Positions 53,202 through 60,000 of a DNA stretch of 60,000 nt are shown here, piece after piece. The first letter of the stretch is position 1. Each line of letters opens with the position of its first letter. Made by a program: the position numbers and the translations under genes. Under the pieces are notes generated by a model. The model was not told where the DNA came from and searched no databases. It saw nothing but the letters and a program-made list of their open reading frames with translations. The DNA comes from Cristatella mucedo (Eukaryota > Bryozoa > Phylactolaemata > Cristatellidae): NCBI GenBank assembly GCA_009760855.2, contig WPIO01000102.1, positions 64,001 through 124,000 on the forward strand, given 5' to 3'.

Positions 53202-53768
53202 TTAATTGGTTTTTTTGTTTAATAAATTAGTTAAAAAAGAACCAAAAATTATACTTGCAACGAATATAGAGATAAAAACAGCAACAAGAGGTGAGGGGAT
53301 ATTTCCTCCATTTGCCATTGCAAACATATTTTCTATAGCAGAATAAAGGGAAACCATAGACAAATTAAACAATAAAATCGAGCAAAAATAACCTATCTTA
53401 GAAAGGCAAATTAACTTTGTTGCGACTATATTTACATTTTTAATTACCTTATTTTTGTCACTCCGTGTATCGTGATTAAATTTTACCGTCGTGCAAATAT
53501 TAACAATGTAGGGAAATAGTGCCGAAGTGCAAAACAAAAAGACACTATAGACAATAAAAATGAATATATTTTTAGTTGTTAGATATTTAATTCCATATTC
53601 TTGTCCACAAGAAATATACACAATATTTTCTATGGATTTTAAAAAAATAAGAGACCAAATACCAAAAAATAACTGTTGATGCAATCTGGCAATCACCTCG
53701 ACTAACCCACCACCAGCGTCAAAATCAATTACAAAAAAAGATCTATGACCAATTCTTATGTCTGTCAT
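53202..53768 (-). CDS. Unknown membrane protein, 188 aa
   Basis: ATG 53768 starts MTDIRIGHRSFFVIDFDAGG; an upstream TTG (53780) is less likely. Three or four hydrophobic segments follow (IFIFIVYSVFLFCTSALFPY, CLSKIGYFCSILLFNLSMV, LVAVFISIFVASIIFGSF). No family is recognised. It begins shortly after the ftsA stop and is the last gene of the rpoB-rpoC-ftsA run. It is convergent with the RND pump gene. Confidence 0.6.
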   Translation of the reverse strand: MTDIRIGHRSFFVIDFDAGGGLVEVIARLHQQLFFGIWSLIFLKSIENIVYISCGQEYGIKYLTTKNIFIFIVYSVFLFCTSALFPYIVNICTTVKFNHDTRSDKNKVIKNVNIVATKLICLSKIGYFCSILLFNLSMVSLYSAIENMFAMANGGNIPSPLVAVFISIFVASIIFGSFLTNLLNKKTN

Positions 53769-53783
53769 TTGTGTAAACAATAA

Positions 53784-55046
53784 TTAATTTAAAAACTCGT
53801 TTAAAAGATTTGCCATATTTGTAAAAAATCCAGATAATTTATTTTTTATATTATTGTTTGGCGATGCGATACTAGAGAAATCTTTATTTCGCAATACATA
53901 TTCTGCCAATCCGCAAGTTACAGAATATTTTGCACGATCCCTGATGTCAAGATTTTCACCCAGTTGCATTTCTGTTGCTCCTATATTGCAAGGTATACCA
54001 AAAATCTTTTGTATTAGATTTTCTATTCCAGCTGTACCGGCAACGCCTCCGGTAATAATAATATTGGATAAATTTTTATAAACATTTGATACGTCTTTCT
54101 TAAGCATTTCTTGTATTTGTGCAAGTTTGTCGGCTATTTCGCTGGCTATTATATTGGAAAGCTCATTTCCCTCCACTCCTTGATAGTTAATATGAAAATC
54201 TATAGCCCCAACGGCAGAATTTGGAATGATTGAGTGTGTGGATCCTTTAAGAATTTTCAACTGCTCCGCATCCTCAAGTGATAAAGAGTAGTGTGATGCA
54301 ATTTTTCTAGTAATATCAAATCCGCCAGATAAAATGAATCCAGAATATTTCCAAGAAAAAGACTCTCCTATGCAGGCAAAAGATATTTCTGATGCTCCGT
54401 AATTAATCAACAATGTATCTTCTGATTGTTGAATCTTGCCGCCAAAGAAACAACAATAGGCTGCGGACAGTATTGCCGGAACGTATCCTCTAGATATAAT
54501 TCTAAAATTTTGCAACTCCCTTGAAATGGTTGTTAAAACAACCGACTTAATGGAGAAAACATAGCTTTTTAAGGCAATTGAATTATGTGCCACAACATCA
54601 AGTGGATTGCTTAGTTTTAATCCGCCATCTAAAATATATCCACCAGCAACAGTATCAATAATAACGTTATGTGGCAAGATAGATTCATGCTTAACTATTA
54701 ATGCTTTTTTAAGTTTAGATATATGTTTGTTAGTAATATTTTTTTGATAATTTACATCTGTAGATATTCTAACTTCCATTTCCAAGCTATCAATATATCT
54801 ACTTCCAAGGGCAATAATCGCTTCAGATGCTATAGCTCCAAATTCTATTTCTGCCTCATGTAGATTTTGAACTGAGAGGGATATTTTTACATCAACGGCC
54901 AATTCTCCAGAAAGACCATTGGGGAATTTGTATCTCTTTTTCCCGATCAGTTTAAATGAATGAAGGGCGATGTTTAAGCGAACAAGCATAACAGTCGCTC
55001 CATGTAGACCAATATCTAGTAGGGCAACAATACTGTAGGCTTTCAT
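53784..55046 (-). CDS. ftsA: Cell division protein FtsA
   Basis: 420-aa actin-like protein that tethers FtsZ to the membrane. The actin-fold phosphate and connect motifs are ALLDIGLHGATVMLVRL, FILSGGFDITRKIASHYSLS, EDAEQLKILKG, and NIIITGGVAGTAGIENLI, with KYSVTCGLAEY near the end. The C-terminal amphipathic membrane helix is GFFTNMANLLNEFLN. It lies directly downstream of rpoC rather than with ftsQ and ftsZ, which are absent here. Confidence 0.88.
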   Translation of the reverse strand: MKAYSIVALLDIGLHGATVMLVRLNIALHSFKLIGKKRYKFPNGLSGELAVDVKISLSVQNLHEAEIEFGAIASEAIIALGSRYIDSLEMEVRISTDVNYQKNITNKHISKLKKALIVKHESILPHNVIIDTVAGGYILDGGLKLSNPLDVVAHNSIALKSYVFSIKSVVLTTISRELQNFRIISRGYVPAILSAAYCCFFGGKIQQSEDTLLINYGASEISFACIGESFSWKYSGFILSGGFDITRKIASHYSLSLEDAEQLKILKGSTHSIIPNSAVGAIDFHINYQGVEGNELSNIIASEIADKLAQIQEMLKKDVSNVYKNLSNIIITGGVAGTAGIENLIQKIFGIPCNIGATEMQLGENLDIRDRAKYSVTCGLAEYVLRNKDFSSIASPNNNIKNKLSGFFTNMANLLNEFLN

Positions 55047-55095
55047 ATAATGTTATCGCATAATCAAGATTATGATAAATTTTACTATAAGAAAG

Positions 55096-58000
55096 CTACT
55101 TAATTGTACTCATTTCCTTTAAAAATTTCCCCACCACATATCCAGTTCCGGCCGGAATAAGCTTTCCAACAATAACGCTCTCTTTTATTCCAACCAATGG
55201 ATCAATCTTTCCAGACATTGCTGCCTCAGTCAGGACTTTTGAAGTTTCTTGAAATGATGCAGCAGAGATGAATGAGTCGGTCTGAATTGATGCACGCGTT
55301 ATCCCCTGAAGTACACGTTTATATTGTGCTGGTTTTTTGCCAAGAAGCTCCGTTGCGGTATTCATTTTATTAATTCTAGTTATATCAAGTTGTTGATGAG
55401 TTGAGATGTATTCAACCTCACCAGGGTCGGTAATTTCTACCTTTTGTAACATATATCGAACTATAACTTCAATGTGCTTATTGTCTATTTTAACGCCCTG
55501 AAGTTTGTAGACTTGCTGCACCTCCTCAACTACAAAATTAGTTAAAGCATCAATGCCCTTCACAGATAATATGTCGTGTGGATTAAGATCTCCGTCAACA
55601 ATCACATCTCCTTTTTTAACAAACATTCCATCATGGACTCTCATTTTTTTGCCACGAGGAATGTTATAGCCAATTGAAACCGAATCGTCGCCTTCTGCTT
55701 TTATAATTAGGTGGTTTTTACTGCGATAGTCGTCAACAAAATTTGCAATACCAGATATTTCAGCTATAATGGCTGGTTCTTTTGGAGAACGTGCCTCAAA
55801 TATATCTTCAACTCTTGGAAGTCCTCCAGTAATATCTTTTACTGCCCTGATGCTTTCTTTTGGAATTCTGGCAATAAATTGACCAGCAACAACACTATCT
55901 CCATCATTTACCATAACTATGGAGTCTATTGGCAGAATATACTTTGCCTCCCCTATTCCGCTGGCTGATTTGATGTTGATTCCATTTTCATCTTTTATGA
56001 AAATTCTAGGACTGAGAGATTTTGCTCTAGAAGTCCAGTCGGTGATAATTTTACTTGATCTATTGGCCTCGTCTTCTATTTTTTCTCTAAAAGAAAGACC
56101 AAGTACCATATCGGCAAAAGACACAGTGCCAGAATATGCAGAAACTATATAGTCGTTGTATGGATCCCATTGAGCCAAGTTCGATCCAACTTCAACACTT
56201 GCTCCATCTACAGCCTTTACCGTGGCGGCGTATGGTATTGTGTATCTTTTAATTTCTTCCCTAGTATTTTTGTCAACAATTGCAATTATTCCAGCGTTAG
56301 ATACAGATATCTTATTTGCCGCTTGCCCAATTTTTCCAACACAGTCTAGATCGATGAACTTGATCAATCCAGCCACCTCCGCATCGACGGAAGATTTTTC
56401 TACAGATCTCGAAACTGCACCGCCAATGTGAAATGTCCTCATTGTAAGCTGAGCTCCTGGTTCTCCGATAGATTGAGCAGCAATAATACCGACAGCCTCT
56501 CCAACATTTACAAGTTGCCCCGTTGCCAAATCCCTTCCATAGCACATCGCACATATACCTTCTGAGGCAGTGCAGGTAACAGGCGATCTAAGATATACTG
56601 TCCTTTGTATTTTTGAACTTTCTTTGAAATCTAAATTTTTGTGACTTTCGGATATAATTGTATTTTTTGGCACAATAATATTACCACCCAAGTCCAACAA
56701 ATCTCTTGCCAAAACCCTCCCAAAGGCAACATCAAAGAACCAATCGGAAAAAGATTCACCGTTCGCCACTCCAGAGTTATAGTGAATGGAACCTTCCGAG
56801 CCGCAATCTATATCAGTTATTGTACAATCTTGAGATACATCAACAAGTCTTCTAGTTAAGTATCCAGCGTCCGCAGTCTTTAGCGCTGTATCTGCAGCAC
56901 CTTTACGAGCTCCGTGAGCTGAGTTAAAATACTCCAAAACACTCAACCCTTCCTTGAAATTTGACATAATTGGTGTTTCTATTACCTCTCCAGATGGTTT
57001 AGTTATCAACCCCCTCATGCCCGCTATTTGCCTCATCAATGTTTCGGAAACTCTGGCACCAGAATTCATCATTACATATATTGAATTAACGGAGCTTGAA
57101 TTTTTTCCTCTAGATAACTCAATCATCATATCCTTTGCTATTCTGTCTGTACATTCAGACCATCTATCTGTAACCTGATTATATTTTTCTTTATGTGTTA
57201 TATATCCAGCGAGATATTGATCCTCTGCGATTTTTATTTTCTTCATAGTTTCCGCTATGTGTCCAGATTTGGTTTGCGGAACTATCATGTCATCTTTGCC
57301 AAAAGATAGGCCAGATTTTGTGCTGTACTTAAAGCCAATGGCGGTAATTTTGTCTGCAAAAACAACAACATTTTTTTGTCCATATGCGATGTAGACATCA
57401 GTCATTAAGGATGATATTGTTTTGTTGTTAATTACTATGTTTAATTGTTCAAAAGACATAATTCCATCACCTGGCAAGAGGGAATAAAGCATAATTCTGC
57501 CAGGGGTTGTGTTGTAGGTGTTGTTATCAACGATATATCTAATAGGTGCGTTGACCGCAATTACTCCAAACTCCATCGCCCTCAAAACATCACTATAGTC
57601 ATTAAAAATAGAACCAGACCCTTTTGCGTCTTCTATTGGCAGGGTGATGTAATACAGGCCAACAACAATATCTTTTGTTGGAACTATTACTGGCTGACCG
57701 TTTTGAGGACTTAGAACGTTATTTGATGACATTAAAAGAACTCTTGTTTCAATTTGAGCTTCTATTGATAATGGCACATGTACCGCCATTTGATCCCCAT
57801 CAAAATCAGCATTAAATGCCTTACAAACCAAAGGATGCAACTGAATTGCTTTTGACTCTATTAACTTGGGCTCGAATGCTTGTATATTTAGTCTGTGTAA
57901 TGTTGGAGCTCGATTTAGCAATACTAATTTCTCTCTTACAACTTCTTCTAAAACTTCCCAAACTTCTGGCGATTGTGACTCAATCATCTTTTTTGCTATC

Positions 58001-59229
58001 TTGACCGAGTTTACCTTTCCAGTCAGCAAAAGTTTTGAAAAAATAAAAGGCTTATAAAGCTCGAGAGCCATCAATTTTGGCAACCCACACTGATGAAGTC
58101 TGAGAGATGGACCAACGACAATAACGGATCTACCAGAGTAGTCTACCCTTTTACCTAGCAAATTTTGTCTAAAACGTCCTTGCTTTCCCTTTAAATACTC
58201 ACTGAGTGATTTTAGTTGCTTGCCAGTTGAGCTTTTGGCCGACACTACCTTTTTCGAGTTGTCGAAAAGGGCATCAACAACTTCCTGTAGCATCCTTTTT
58301 TCATTTCTTATAATAATATCAGGGGCTTTGGCTATGATCATTTTCTTTAGCCTCTCGTTTCTGTTTATAACTCTACGATATAGCTCGTTTAAGTCAGAAG
58401 AGACGAATCTACCTCCGTCAAGCTGAACCAATGGACGTAAGTCCGGAGGAAGAACTGGTATTTTTGTTACAATCATCCACTCCAATTTGTTGCCAGAAAG
58501 TGAAAATTCACTCATGAATCTGATTCTTTTTAGTATATTTCTGCGTTTAATGTCCGATTTTGTTTGCGTCAGTGCTGTCCGCAGCATTCCTACTTCTTGG
58601 TTTAGATCTATTTTAGACAATACTTCTTTAATTGCACCGGCACCGGCATCATAACTAAATGATTGGCCAAATTTCTTTAAGCAATCTTCAAGCTCTAGGT
58701 CACTCAAAACCTGCCCCCTTGCAAGAGTTGTGTTTCCCGGATCTGTTACCATATGTGAGTCAAAATAAAGAACTCTCTCGGCATCTTTGGCCGAAATGCC
58801 AAGGGCGGTACCTATCGGAGATGATGTTCCTCGTAAAAACAATATATGAGCAACAGGAGCCACTAACACTATATGACCCAATCTTTGTCTGCGCACTCTA
58901 GATGTCGTTACCTCTACGCCGCATTTTTCACACACTATACCCTTATATTTGATTCTTCTGTATTTGCCACATTGGCATTCATAGTCACGAGTCGGACCAA
59001 ATATTTTGGCTGAAAATAAACCATCACTTTCTGGCTTATAGGTTCTGTAGCTTACCGTTTCTGATTTTTTTATTTCTCCAGAAGACCAAGACAGAACATC
59101 TTCAGGGCTGGCCAACATTATTGACAGATAGTCAGTTCCGATAACCTCTTGACTTTTTTTTCCTCTATCGTGGTTGTTAAAATTTTCAGAAATTGAATTG
59201 ATTGTAGATTTTGAAGACAAGTTTGACAT
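55096..59229 (-). CDS. rpoC: DNA-directed RNA polymerase subunit beta'
   Basis: 1377 aa, full length for an alphaproteobacterial beta'. N-terminal zinc finger CQCGKYRRIKYKGIVCEKCG. The catalytic magnesium loop is NADFDGDQMAVHVP, with the bridge-helix region NSAHGARKGAADTALKTADA. The second zinc site includes CTASEGICAMCYGRDL. The C-terminal end is in the ATG order of rpoB-rpoC. It starts 60 bp after rpoB. Confidence 0.98.
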   Translation of the reverse strand: MSNLSSKSTINSISENFNNHDRGKKSQEVIGTDYLSIMLASPEDVLSWSSGEIKKSETVSYRTYKPESDGLFSAKIFGPTRDYECQCGKYRRIKYKGIVCEKCGVEVTTSRVRRQRLGHIVLVAPVAHILFLRGTSSPIGTALGISAKDAERVLYFDSHMVTDPGNTTLARGQVLSDLELEDCLKKFGQSFSYDAGAGAIKEVLSKIDLNQEVGMLRTALTQTKSDIKRRNILKRIRFMSEFSLSGNKLEWMIVTKIPVLPPDLRPLVQLDGGRFVSSDLNELYRRVINRNERLKKMIIAKAPDIIIRNEKRMLQEVVDALFDNSKKVVSAKSSTGKQLKSLSEYLKGKQGRFRQNLLGKRVDYSGRSVIVVGPSLRLHQCGLPKLMALELYKPFIFSKLLLTGKVNSVKIAKKMIESQSPEVWEVLEEVVREKLVLLNRAPTLHRLNIQAFEPKLIESKAIQLHPLVCKAFNADFDGDQMAVHVPLSIEAQIETRVLLMSSNNVLSPQNGQPVIVPTKDIVVGLYYITLPIEDAKGSGSIFNDYSDVLRAMEFGVIAVNAPIRYIVDNNTYNTTPGRIMLYSLLPGDGIMSFEQLNIVINNKTISSLMTDVYIAYGQKNVVVFADKITAIGFKYSTKSGLSFGKDDMIVPQTKSGHIAETMKKIKIAEDQYLAGYITHKEKYNQVTDRWSECTDRIAKDMMIELSRGKNSSSVNSIYVMMNSGARVSETLMRQIAGMRGLITKPSGEVIETPIMSNFKEGLSVLEYFNSAHGARKGAADTALKTADAGYLTRRLVDVSQDCTITDIDCGSEGSIHYNSGVANGESFSDWFFDVAFGRVLARDLLDLGGNIIVPKNTIISESHKNLDFKESSKIQRTVYLRSPVTCTASEGICAMCYGRDLATGQLVNVGEAVGIIAAQSIGEPGAQLTMRTFHIGGAVSRSVEKSSVDAEVAGLIKFIDLDCVGKIGQAANKISVSNAGIIAIVDKNTREEIKRYTIPYAATVKAVDGASVEVGSNLAQWDPYNDYIVSAYSGTVSFADMVLGLSFREKIEDEANRSSKIITDWTSRAKSLSPRIFIKDENGINIKSASGIGEAKYILPIDSIVMVNDGDSVVAGQFIARIPKESIRAVKDITGGLPRVEDIFEARSPKEPAIIAEISGIANFVDDYRSKNHLIIKAEGDDSVSIGYNIPRGKKMRVHDGMFVKKGDVIVDGDLNPHDILSVKGIDALTNFVVEEVQQVYKLQGVKIDNKHIEVIVRYMLQKVEITDPGEVEYISTHQQLDITRINKMNTATELLGKKPAQYKRVLQGITRASIQTDSFISAASFQETSKVLTEAAMSGKIDPLVGIKESVIVGKLIPAGTGYVVGKFLKEMSTIK

Positions 59230-59289
59230 AAAATTATATTATATATGTATCCGTTAAGATGCTATTTTTTTTAAGATCTAGCAGCCATG

Positions 59290-60000
<711 letters not shown>

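Noticed and set aside
55711-58901. Several plus-strand frames of 60-90 codons over rpoC
   Set aside because: They are shadows of the conserved rpoC gene.

Overview
The window is an AT-rich bacterial chromosome segment. It most resembles a host-associated alphaproteobacterium of the Rickettsiales or a close relative; this assignment is inference from gene content. The clues are paired b and b' ATP synthase subunit genes, a scattered complex I (nuoD alone, nuoK in a ribosomal-protein operon), hscA and hscB in separate places, a lone VirB9-type secretion gene, PPDK and PGK as isolated carbon-metabolism genes, long non-coding gaps, and decayed transposons. Genes for peptidoglycan (murC, murF, glmM, lysA, pgeF, ftsA) are present and look intact, so the organism probably makes a cell wall.

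Layout. 1-6.1 kb: the 5' part of an MFS transporter, a decayed IS1-like element, the lspA-lipoprotein-ruvC operon, murC, and an internally deleted IS copy. 6.1-13.4 kb: nuoD, a small tail-rich membrane protein ending in a strong terminator, pgk, and the pgeF-glmM-lysA group. 13.7-19.3 kb: an unknown protein, a VirB9-like protein, a CADD-like (heme-oxygenase-fold) diiron protein, tRNA-Ala, an XRE regulator and tRNA-Lys. 19.28-21.07 kb: a foreign-looking block starting at the tRNA-Lys 3' end, with a broken APH kinase, an AEC carrier and a broken TspO fused to it. 21-25 kb: hscA, a beta-barrel protein and atpE-atpF'-atpF.

25.1-37.8 kb is the accessory zone. It has a large protein (about 878 aa) under a near-consensus promoter, a frameshifted beta-barrel gene, a YgjP-type metalloprotease, murF, bolA, and a 486-aa unknown protein whose frame continues past an amber codon into a basic tail ending in a CaaX-like CVIL motif. 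The gaps hold repeats, promoters and gene debris.

37.8-44.4 kb is one long minus-strand operon, rpsA-ppiD-nuoK-ccmB-lpd-hscB. 44.8-53.2 kb carries ppdK followed by a complete tripartite RND efflux operon. 53.2-60 kb carries rpoB (partial)-rpoC-ftsA-membrane protein.

The best candidates for something new are the two large unknown proteins, read here as possible secreted effectors. One has a His/Asn/Gln/Cys arrangement like CE-clan cysteine proteases; the other has the CaaX-like tail behind a stop codon. A 65-bp inverted copy of the RND pump gene end lies just upstream of tRNA-Lys, beside the acquired block.
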